A DNA stretch of 64,000 nt from Rotaria socialis (Eukaryota > Rotifera > Eurotatoria > Philodinida > Philodinidae), in NCBI GenBank assembly GCA_905331475.1, contig CAJNYU010001124.1, positions 1 to 64,000 on the forward strand. The letters are read 5' to 3'. How positions within the stretch are numbered: the first letter of the stretch is position 1; each line of letters begins with the position of its first letter. Below, in pieces: positions 20,501 through 31,500 of the stretch. The notes beneath the pieces are model-generated. The model did no database searches. It saw only the letters and a list, made by a program, of their open reading frames with translations, and was not told the DNA's origin. The position numbers and the translations under genes were made by a program.

Positions 20501-22765
20501 TTGTTCAGTTCCGCATCAATTCAGCGAGTTCGTGTTCTCTAAGATGAAAAAAAATGCATTGAGGTCACTCAAAATATGATTCTCTTGGAGTATGTCGTGA
20601 ATACTACGCTAGTATTTTACCGGTATTATTTTAGATCGATTTTTTGCTCGGTCTTTATCAAAACGAACTGAAACAATTAGGAGTACAGAATGAAGATTTA
20701 CAAATCTTCGACGGTATCAAAAATGGATATTTCACGGGTCCGAGAAAGATGCATGACATAATTAAAGAGGAACTTCATAGAATGGCTGGAAATAGTCGAC
20801 AAAGCCAATTCAGCATTGAAGACGTACGTTTTGGTTCTATAGCTGAAACTGAACAAAAAGAATTCATGAAAATAAGTTTAAATCACAACTGTCTACTAAA
20901 AATAAAGCTAGAGTCCATTGATAAAAATTATCCAGTCCCTATTTCATGTTTGGACAAAGGTACTGCTGAATTGATACCAGCTGCTATGTCAATTGATATT
21001 CGAGTTGGTGATCTTGCGCTACAATCTGTCGACATGGTTGTTGTATGTTCAACATCACAATATCTTCTCAATGATATCCTTAAGAAGGCTGGAACTAACG
21101 TAAAGGAGAATGTTGATGCAGCAATGAACAGCGGTAGAATTACGAAAGCTGGTTATGAGACGATAGGCGGAGATTTACTTTGCAAACAACTCTTTTTTCT
21201 TCCTTGGATAACAGATAAAGTGGATGATATAACTTTGCGTCAAACAATACAAACATTTTTTACAACTGCCATGCAACATGCACTAAATACTGGAAAAACT
21301 TCAATTGCATTTCCTGCTCTTGGCTGTGGTGCTTTGAAGTGTGATCCAAATATGATTGCTGAAATAATACTTGACGAAACTCAGAGATATGCAAATTATA
21401 ATCTAAAAATCTTGATCGTTCTTCTTCCGGATAAGAATGAAAATTATCGGGCATTTTGTGTTAAACTCGCTGAACTACGTCAGAAAACATTAAAAACAAA
21501 CCCAACAAAACTCTCTTATCGATATACAAGTAAGCGCTTTGTAGTAAATATTTTGTATTCAACACTGTAAATCATTTTTATTTTTTATTCAGCGGTCAAA
21601 TTGACACTAACAGGACTAGAAGAAAATTTGAAAAAATGCTGGAAAGTTATACAAGACTACATCAACGAGCGTGTTCTCACTGAAGAATGTGATGACTTTC
21701 CATTACATACTTGGAATCAATCGTTGATTGATTCTTTCTATAGATATTGTCTTGAACGACACGTGTTACCCGAAGTCAATACGATTGGTGATAGATTCAA
21801 ACTTTCAGGACCCAAAGAACAAGTCAAAATGACACAAATAGAATTTTACCGATTGAAATGCATCAAGGCTGAAGAAGCACGTATAGCATCTTATGCTCGT
21901 ATCGCTGTTTGGCTGTTTGAGATTGAAGATAGAGTTTTTAAAAAATACTCACTTAAATTGAATGCACTAATTGAAACCGCATCTGCCAACGGCAATGAAT
22001 TGGTTTGTATCAACCAATTAATTGTTGGCAATTCTATTAAATATTATTTTATAGGTTACCTTTAGAAATGATCACGATGAGGAATGCAAAATACTGCTCA
22101 AAGATAAGTTGGAAATTTTTGGCGAACGCAAACGTCGAATTATTCGAAGAGACTTTCGTCTGCCACCAAATTGGATTGCACAGGCTGATAATGTTGTTCG
22201 TTGTGTATTGAAAGTGAACGACAATGAATATACAACAGTATTAGAGCAGTTTAATGAAACGATGTCTGGAAAATATACACAAATTCAAATTGAGCGGATC
22301 CAAAATCAAAGATGGTATATGGCATATAAGGCTTACAAGCATTTTTTTAAACACAAAAATACTGAACAATCACTTTTTCATGGTTGTCCAGAATCATCAG
22401 CGGACATGATCATTCATAGTTGTTTCAATCGGTCCTTTGCTGGTGTGAATGGTATGTGAAAGCAGTTTTTGAGTTGATTAATCTAGATTAGTTGATTTTT
22501 AGGCGTCGCATTTGGTGTTGGGGTGTATTTTTCCACGCAAGCCTCTTACAGTGATAGTTACACTCGTGCAAGCCCAAACACTAATGGACGATGTATGTTT
22601 TTAGCAAAAGTTCTCGTGGGCAGGTCGACGCTTGGCAATAGTCATATGAAGACTGCACCTACTGGCTACGATTCAACAACGGATAATAAGATGATATATG
22701 TGACTTATCACGATGATCAAGCTTATGCCGCGTATCTTATCTCATACGTGAGGGTCAATAATTAA
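17551..22765 (+). CDS. PARP14-like mono-ADP-ribosyltransferase with degenerate macro domain
   Basis: Exons 18834-18875, 18925-19884, 20635-21529, 21593-22002, 22055-22451 and 22503-22765 join in phase. A candidate first exon at 17551-17649 also fits (phase 0, GTAAGT), giving about 1021 residues. Introns are 49-63 bp except one of 750 bp and the first. The N-terminal half has KH-like folds typical of PARP14 (TIVLSGSQLPKVTQAYDAL). Next is a macro domain (about 20970-21470) with GDLALQSVDMVVV and ALGCGALKCDP, then another KH-like unit, a WWE-like region and the catalytic ART domain. This has LFHGC (His) and GVYFST (Tyr). The third triad position, Glu in PARP1, falls in NKMIYVTYHDDQ and is hydrophobic, which predicts mono- rather than poly-ADP-ribosylation. 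The macro domain lacks the usual NAAN and GGG-x-A loops, so binding of ADP-ribose is doubtful. Family members act in innate defence and stress signalling; that role here is inferred. Confidence 0.85.
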
Positions 22766-24146
22766 ATTGGAGTTTTATTTTATGGTGAAATGAATGCATA
22801 TAGGCGTATTTATCTGGCTATCAATTATAAATTAGACCAGTGAAATCAAAGAAGTAATTTGAGTGAAGCTATTTTTTTTTCAATTTTTATTCATAATTAT
22901 TAAATAATCAAGATAAAATAAAGAATTCGCAAATCAAGTATTCATAACCAATTGTATGAAATAATAGAAAATGTAAATCATTCAAAGTCACTGACTATGC
23001 CACCGTCTAAACAACATAAATAATTTCTTTTTTTATTTTATTTCGTTTGAACTTTTAGTTAGATGCGGATTCTTAAGTACTAATGGCTATAACCAATTTT
23101 CCTTTTATGATTATGTCTCATATCCACTTAGATGAAATACTTTTTTTTTGTTTATTTCTATGATTATATAGAAGGAATGGTTATTAATACGGATCTACAG
23201 CACTCTGAAATATTACACAGCCACACATCTAATTATGACATAGTCACGTTTTTGTTAATTATGTGAATGAATACCTACAAGTATAGGATAAGCTTTTGAG
23301 TACAATGTAACTTAACTATATTTCCCTGCAGCGTACCAATCATTAATGACGAATAGTGAGTCTTCATTTATTTTACGCATACTTATTAAATTAGTTTTAT
23401 TCATACGAGCCACTGTATCTGTGAGATAATATGTTATGAGAATATTTCTATAGTGGAATTTAACGTGATCCGTATACAATTGAAATATAGAATACGATAG
23501 AACTACTTTCAATCTTTTCAGAGACAAAATCATCAAGGGAGAAGGCTATTTTGCCCACATTTCAAAAAAAAATATCAATGATACCCTCCAGGCCTTGTTG
23601 TCTGTTGAAATTCTAGTATTAACGTGTACTGATGACGCATGAGCATGTTACTTGGGGTTTAGTTCGTATAATACTTCTGCTGTGGAGCAAATTGCATTAT
23701 AAAAATGCGCTGAAAATGATATATTTCAGGCCTATCGTAATTCTACACACTGCACAATTAAGAAGTTGTCAAGGATAACCTTGGCGTATTCTTGAAGTGC
23801 GCTTAAACCCGTAGAACGTAACAAGACAGAAAACAGTATGCCAGAGAGTCAATTAAACCATCAAAAATACGTAAAAACGTCTGTCCTCATTTCAATAGAA
23901 TATCTACATAACTATGGTTATGCATATTTCGAGTACGCTAAGAAAGAAGGAACCGATTTTTTCGGCATTTAACGCACATCCTCTCTTAATTACTGCAGTA
24001 ATTCAGATATAATTAGGATATGGATAATCTATAGCTTTCTGTCAATCGTTAAAGATGAGCAGAGAGAAAAAGTACTAATGCAGTTTCATTGACCTGATTC
24101 GATTGCAGAGCAGACATTTATTTTTACGATATATCTGATAGTCCAT
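22766..24146. other. Gene-free stretch downstream of the PARP gene
   Basis: AT-rich, with only short unsupported open frames. Nothing resembling an exon with good splice signals was found. Confidence 0.5.
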
Positions 24147-24664
24147 AAGTCAGGTAATCGAGAAACAATCTGATATCTCTGTTACGACTCGAACAAAGGG
24201 GCGAATTCTTTTTTTTTACCAAGGATAGAAACATGATGACACTTCAAATTCGTACATACAAAGCTGGTGAGAATCTTTGTTAGGTACCACTATTGACTTC
24301 AACAATAAAGTTTCTCTTTTTCACAGTTAGGAAAAAAACAATATAAAGGATGATGCAAAAGTCACTTAATCGAGAAAAAATTTGAATATCTCCATTACGG
24401 TTCGAGCAAACGAGCTGGTTTTTTTTACCGATAATAGCGCCATATTTAAGCTTTATATCCTTTGTTAAGTATATTGTTTGTTTTTCTATCTGTTAAAAAG
24501 TGAAATTTTCTTGTTGAGTTCAATAGTGGTACTTAATACAGGATCTCACTAACCTTGTCCGTGTGAATTTAGAATGTGAGTATGCCACCTTCCTTGGCAA
24601 AAAAGTTAGCTTCTTTGTTCGAGTCATAACAGAGATATCTGATTGTTTCTCGGTTACCTGACTT
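24147..24664. mobile_element. Long foldback element, about 520 bp
   Basis: The left end (AAGTCAGGTAATCGAGAAAC from about 24147) and the right end (reverse complement ending about 24664) are long inverted repeats of roughly 190-200 bp at about 85 percent similarity, read by eye. They include GATATCTCTGTTACGACTCG against GATATCTCTGTTATGACTCG, and TACCACTATTGACTTCAACA against TACCACTATTGAACTCAACA. A third, direct and more diverged copy of the end lies inside at about 24362-24430. No open frame; non-autonomous. Target duplication is not clear. Confidence 0.75.
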
Positions 24665-26904
24665 GTATCAAAATAAAGTATTGAAAATAAATTTAGTAAA
24701 TCAAAATAATTTTTCATTGTTTCAAATGTCAACATGCATGGACTATGAATATTATTTGTGAAACAACTTTTTTACAACAGCAAAAAATTAATAAAAACTA
24801 CGAGTTTTGTTACATTTAATCGTCATTTTACGATGTTCCGATACATTCTATTATCATTTTCATGTAAAAATAGTAATTACATGGAGATTTTTCGTTATAT
24901 TAGAAAATTAATAATAAAAATCTGGCGTGAGATAATTACAAGATGAGAGTAAGTTGTGACAATACGATTATATATATGTGAATAATATTCAAGTGCAGTG
25001 TAGATAGAGAAAATTATGATAGATAGATAATAATAGTGCAATTTGCATTGATGAAATTAAAAGATCGATGGGAATTGTAAGTATAATTAGGAATTTACAT
25101 GTCAGACCGATGGATAAAAAGTTAGGAATTGCACGTTAGCAATAATATGTAAATAAAATGTATGAACAAGAAAATTATATTTTATAAACTAGAAACATGT
25201 ACTAACCAAAATCAATCTGACAATCAGCAGATTGATAATAAAGAAACATCTCTAGATAGGTCAATAATAAATATTCTCTTCGTGGAAATAGCTACACAAC
25301 AATTTTCTAAAGAGATCAGAAAGCTAGATAATAACCTAAAGTCAACAATACAGCTAACAGAAATTCCAAAACCACCACTAGATTTTTGTACTTATCCACG
25401 CCAGATTTTCATTATTAATTTTTTTGGACAAAATAGAAAACTTTGAATCACCTTTTATAGTCAGATGCTTGCTACTATCTGGCACGATAGAGTTTGTAAA
25501 ACTCGACTCATCGCTAAAGTTAAATCATGAATTGGATTATTTATTTGAGTCGATACATTTGTGACATACTTCTGAATGTTGAGTTCAGATATGTACTGCT
25601 TTAGTTCGATTTTTTTAATCCTTGAAATGTTAATATTTTTAATTAATCATATTGAGATGACTTTATACCTTTGGAAGTTGTAAAAGTCTATAATTTAAAA
25701 GCTTTGCTCATTTTCACTCTATTCATAACAATTATTCTCTCTCGCTCTCTCTCTTCAAAGAATACAGAAGATTGACGAATTTGAAACTCAATACACTGTT
25801 GGTATGATGAATAGAACATAGTAAGCTTAAATAGAAGATATACGCGTTGTGAGTTTTTCTCATGCACTGAATTTCAATGGAGGAATCTTGTTTTCTGATG
25901 ACTTATTTTCTATTCGATTGTATAATATAGACGTAATTAAACATGAAGAACAAAACTAGAGCAAACATAGCCGTATCTTTATACATTCGTTAATTCGTTT
26001 CTACTAAGTGTCGAGCTGTATGAAGACAAGGATTATATATATATAAATATGCAAACTCAAATTTGGTTTTGAAATACTCGCACCGTTACACATTTTAAAG
26101 CACAAGAATAGCGAGAAATATCGTTGTTCTTTTCTAATTAAATCATCTAATGAGAATTTTTCATTACGATGACATTTCTTTCATTAATATGCAGAGTAAA
26201 TAATACAGTGCCAAAAAGCAGATTTACGAACACATAATATGTTGATGTGAAATTTCACTTACTTTGTGAAAAAGCTTAGAGTAACTCACTACTTATAATT
26301 GGAATTCTGTTTAGTTTAGACAGATGTAGAGTAACTCTGGTATATATTTCTATCACACACGAAATTCATTTTCCAAGCTAATTTTTTAAAATTATACCTA
26401 TATCCTGTTGTTGAATAAGAAGCCTCTTCATTGAATAGCGGAAAATGTAATATTTGTTTATTTGTGTTTAATAGTATGTACGAACAAAATTTTATTATCT
26501 ATGTAGTAAAAGTCGTTGTTACACATATCTAAATATGAACAAAATAAAGCGAGATAAATGTTTTATTAACTTGATACAACGAGATAAGTGCGAGGTAGGT
26601 CTCTGTAGTTGATTGTCAATTAAATGTAGGCGTGTAATAAAAGAAAATTATTACATAGCTTAATATCATCTAAGCGACAACGAGATCAGAATAATTTTAA
26701 TCTTACTTCGGATACATACAAAATATTGTAACACTTGAATAAACTTGAGTATGGTAGAAAATAAATAAATAAAATCGTGTAGAGAATAGTTTTGCCTCCA
26801 AAATTTTGATTGAATGGTAGACTTTATTTCTAGCCTAATAGATCATTTTATCGACGTAATGATGATATTCACTAATTATTCTTTTTCTAATTCGATTCGA
26901 TTTT
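24665..26904. other. Gene-poor stretch
   Basis: Very AT-rich. A 94-codon open frame at 25162-25446 is Asn/Gln/Lys-rich with no recognisable motif and no splice partners; not called. A short (CT)n run is at 25737-25753. Confidence 0.5.
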
Positions 26905-27291
26905 AGTTATTCCTAACTGCTCGTATTCCATCTATTATCTGTTCTGTCTGAGTTCTTTATCATTTACTTTCAAAACAACTACGGCGTCGTGCAATCAACA
27001 ATCATTTCATCATTCTTGTTTTGTGCAATAATTTAAGCAATGACCTTATAGATATTTCATTATTTTTGAACTTTTATCGCTCAGCAACTGTGTGGCCAGC
27101 TACACCAAGCTTATGTCTAATGTGGGGATTCAACGATATTGTTTGCTTGAGCAACAATTGAAAGACATATTATTATTTTTTATTTTTTATAGTCAATGGT
27201 TATCGACCGCTAGAAAGCGTTTTCTTGTTCATTATATTCCTATGATGCTATGTACATTCTATTTTATTATATTTCATTCTATTGTCATCCT

Positions 27292-27365
<74 letters not shown>

Positions 27366-27867
27366 NNNNNNNNNNTTTTCACCCTACCCCCCCCCCCCCC
27401 CCCATATCATTGGTCTATGGAATAATGTCATGAATAACATATTAGCAGCTCTAGTTATTATTAGTTGTAGTGTTTCTCTACTAGTAAAATGTCTAATCCA
27501 AAGTGATCGTCTACATCAACAAATTCAATGGCGAAAATATCGAAAAATGGCCATTGAAATATTATCCATTTCAATGCTCTATTGTATCTTTTACATTCCA
27601 ATCATCATTATCGAACTGGCACATCTATGTTGGGTATCGGAAGAAGACATTTATACTGCTCAGAAATATGCACGATTCTTTTCGTATTGTATCATATTTC
27701 TTCTTCCATTTGTATGTCTTGTTTCGCTACCTGACGTTTGATGGCAGTTCAAGGAGATTTTGTTATGCTGGTATTTACAACAACGACCAAGACTGGTTCA
27801 TCCTAAAAGATTGCTTGCAATGATTTCCATAACAAGACAACAAAACGCACTAGAGATGATTCGATGA
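26905..27867 (+). pseudogene. Decayed rhodopsin-like 7TM receptor gene
   Basis: Pieces in several frames line up in order with one receptor: a TM1/TM2 region followed by LRRRAINNHFIILVLCNNLS; VWPATPSLCLMWGFNDIV (TM3 start); an E/DRY-like ATIERH; SQWLSTARKRFLVHYIPMML (second loop into TM4); then, after the assembly gap, TM5 with its intracellular RKYRKMAIEIL and a TM6/TM7 segment ending PFVCLVSLPDV. Disruptions are a TGA at 26949-26951 (TM1), a stop just before ATIERH, at least two frameshifts and a TGA at 27739-27741 after TM7. The C-terminal tail continues in frame to 27867. Such receptors are numerous in bdelloids. The disruptions outside the gap region make real loss of function likely. 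Confidence 0.75.
27292..27403. other. Assembly gap flanked by poly-G and poly-C
   Basis: 74 consecutive G (27292-27365), ten N (27366-27375), TTTTCACCCTA, then 17 consecutive C (27387-27403). Homopolymers of G against C facing a scaffold gap look like a sequencing or gap-filling artefact. The gap removes the TM4-TM5 loop of the receptor pseudogene. Confidence 0.9.
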
Positions 27868-28513
27868 TGTTCACTGTTTATTGGCTCTTCGCTATTGCAG
27901 AAAATAGCACATCAAAAAAGAATTTTTCTTTAATCAATAAATTTGAGCTAAAGCAAACGTTTTGGTCTTCATTTTTTGAGTTTTTATTATGATCAATTAA
28001 TTGCAATACAAATTTACCACGCCTAAGCCCACCTATATCTTACACGCTAACATATCGCAGATGATTTAATTCTACTATGATATTAGATCGATCATTACAA
28101 AGATCTAAAAACATTATCGTATGCTATCGTTTCCTACAGTTAACGACCATAAATTAACTTTTTGGCAGGTAGTGTATTACGGCATTCAAATCGCAAAAAA
28201 CTTAGCTGATATCGCCATTTACGAGCGTGCTTCTTTGATCCTTAAAGGTTAGACGAAATGCAGTAAGACCGGAGTAGCTCACAATATGTGATCTTTGGTG
28301 TTGATTAGAAGATATTGATGTTCCCACAGATTTCTCTACATCATAAACAATAGATTGAAATGTCGTACATACAATGGTAGAAAACTCAAAGCAATCTATA
28401 TTTATGTCTCAAAAATAAGTAGAAAAGAATTCTTGATTGAAAACCTTGATATATCCGAGGTTTCCATGGATTCGAAAAAAGCAATCATGAATAATATTGA
28501 AAAAAGCTACAGT
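27868..28513. other. Intergenic stretch between convergent genes
   Basis: No recognisable feature between the end of the receptor pseudogene and the 3' end of the minus-strand fusion gene. Confidence 0.5.
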
Positions 28514-31500
28514 TTATTTTTTGGGAATAGCCGCCAGTGTTCGCATATTGCCAGTAATTAGCGGTCTGCTTTTATCTTGAATGGCTTCCGATATTTTTTG
28601 AGACATTTTTGATACAGCTTCTAGTACTTTGTCTCTTGGAACTTTTTGTATTTCAGTTAAATATTCGGATAAAATAAAGATTTCACTTTGACAATCGTAG
28701 CAATGATCGAGTCCATCGGTATTCGAATCTTTTAAATCATGCTCATAATAGTTCGTTCGAAGTACACTTTGAAAATAACCCATAGATGACTTGAGCTGTT
28801 TGACGTTGTAGTCAATAGAACATGCCTCTCTTGAAACCATTAAACGACAGCTAGAAGCACGTCTTGAAGCCCACGGCTCCAATATGAGATCACCTTCAAA
28901 ATATTTTATTTTATTTATCGTCCGCGGGAAGTGAAATGTTAATAGAGATGCAATGGGCTTCATATTTAAATGCCAATATTTTTGATTTTCCATTTCTTTT
29001 AATATGTTATCATCTGAATCATCCTGGGAACCAGATACATGTACGTTAGAGATTAATAATAGTTTTCTTTTTGATTTAGAATATTCTTTCACTATATCAT
29101 CCATAAAGTCTCCTGAGCGAATATGGATAAATGGTGTCTTTTTTGTTTCAACTTTTTTCGTATCAATAAGAACAAATTCAAGGTCAGGAAATAAATCACT
29201 TAAATGATTAATATGTATACCAGGTGCAGCACCTACGTAAATTACCAAATATCTTCCAGAACCACGATAATCTGTTAGAAATTCGATGTCTGTTAATAGT
29301 AGTTTTCGTGTTCCCCAATGTTCAGTTGTAATATTACGCGTCATATTCTGTTTGTAGTTTAAAATTGTAGTTTTCAAATCAAGAAAGCGATTTTCCTTTT
29401 TGAACTTTTTCTTTATTGCAAATTTAGACGGATCGTCAATAAAAATTTCGCGCAGATGTGGATTACGATTATAGATTGACTGAACGTTTTCGTTTAGATG
29501 TAAAGCTGGAACATCAGTAGTTTTATCAAGATTCAATCGAGCCTCAAGTGATTTTTCATCAGCATAATAAGTTGATCGTTCTGTTTCAAAATTTCCGATC
29601 GAACGATTAACATTTGCCGAAGCAGAAGCTTCTAAATCATGACTCCGTCCATTTCTATTGAGTGCTCGATCTCCAGGTCTTCTGCTTCGGTATCTAAAAG
29701 AATGTATTCATCTATATGATTACAATCAAAATGATCTTTGATTAAAAAATTTAATGAAAAACCTTTTCACAGAATCAATATTTCTAGTTTTATCTATCTT
29801 TTTATGTAAAGTATGAAAGAATAAAACAGATGACTTACGGACGACCAGTTAACAATGGATAGAATAATTTCAAAAGTTCTATTGAATATTCAATATCATC
29901 CATAGCTCGATGGTTAACCGTATCTCGTCCAGTGTTGGATAGTTTACGGACAAATTCGGAGTCCCTTTTCGGTGCCCAGCGTTTTAACGCACCTTGAAAT
30001 GAACTAACATCAATAATACGATAGTGCAGATAATCGTGAGCTCTTAGCATTCGCTGTTTTAAAACGTCTTTATCAGTATGTATCGAGCTACCGGCTAGAG
30101 AACATTCTTTTTCTGGACAATGACGTTGAAGTATTGCGAGTAATTTTTCTTCGACATCTGCTTCTGACAGCTTAGAATCGATGCATTCTTGAAATAAACC
30201 ATTTCCACCATTACTAACAGATTTAAATTGTTCTCGATGCCATTCACCAAGTGTATCCAATTCTTCCTTATCGTAATGAATAACCCATTGAGCTTTAAAA
30301 AAACATTCAAATATTAAAATGGTTAGATTTAATTACATAAAATTATTCTCGCTATATTATGATGATTGGATTGAGAGTTTTCATAGTGGGGTCTGCGATG
30401 ATTCAGGCGCAATTTTCGACTTTTTTTCACTCATATCCAAAGGTTCAAGTAAAGCTGCACTGGCTCACTCGCTCTCCCGTACATTTTATGTGGCCTGGTA
30501 GCAAAGTGGTGGGTAGATTAAAATTAAAATGAAGCATTCAATTGTCGTAAATACCAAATCATTTTTAGCTGTAAACTGCGTTATTTGTCAAAGCCTACGG
30601 CTTACTACAGTAAATTTCAGTAATGGAAATCGGTAACTGGATCGGTAAAACTGCCGATCTTTCGTGCATTTTCAATACATGGGAGCATAGAAGAAAAATA
30701 TATTTTAAAATAGCAGACTCGATTATTCGGAGCAATTAGTTGTCAAAGATCATCGGCAAACCGGTTAACCGAATTACATTAGCGGTAAACTGTCGGTTTT
30801 CTTCCGGCTTTTATTACATGGGCAATTATGTAGAACACTTTCACTTTTTGTTTAACATGTAGCATTCAGTGAAACGTAGTAACAGAATCGTCAGTGCAAT
30901 ATATTGCCGACAGACACGACTGAATTCAGTGCAACATCTAAGGTTGGAGGGAATGCACTCTAACCAAATACTATAGTCTTGAGAGCAAGTGTTTTTCGCA
31001 ATTAGTCAATTATATTAGTAGTAAACAGTTTATCAGAGGCAAACATTTCTTCATAAGTTAGTCAGAATCATTGCATGACCCATGATACTAAATCTTCAAT
31101 TTAGTCTTTGTTGTATGAATAACAAATTGCGTAACTACTGAATAATTGCAGGGTTAGTTCTTGCAAATCCTTAAAGGCGAAATAAAAAATTTCTTTTACC
31201 CACTTATCTATTTCTATTATTTATGCTGTACGAAATCGTCACATATTTGTTTTTATCCTGAGTTTTTAAGCAAGATTATTTTATGAGAATGAGCTCGATT
31301 TTTGAGACAAAGGAACACTAGAACTGTAGAACTTTCAAAGTCAAAAGTTTCTGTTCTACTTTTTTGACAACTAACAACTATTATTCAAAGATTGACAAAC
31401 TGCTGTGTTACATGGATGAAAAGATGTACTCAAAGAAAAGACCAAGTTCTACCCATGTCATGAAAATCGCGACGAAATCGCCAATTTTCCCAAAAAATCA

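Noticed and set aside
27092..27433. Poly-Gly open frames
   Set aside because: They read through the poly-G run and N gap, which is likely an assembly artefact; only the receptor-like part before it is meaningful.
28514..29536. Stand-alone endogenous viral gene on a single exon
   Set aside because: The frame extends upstream without ATG to a good acceptor and joins the oligoribonuclease exon in phase, so a spliced host gene fits better than a raw viral insertion. No other viral genes are nearby.
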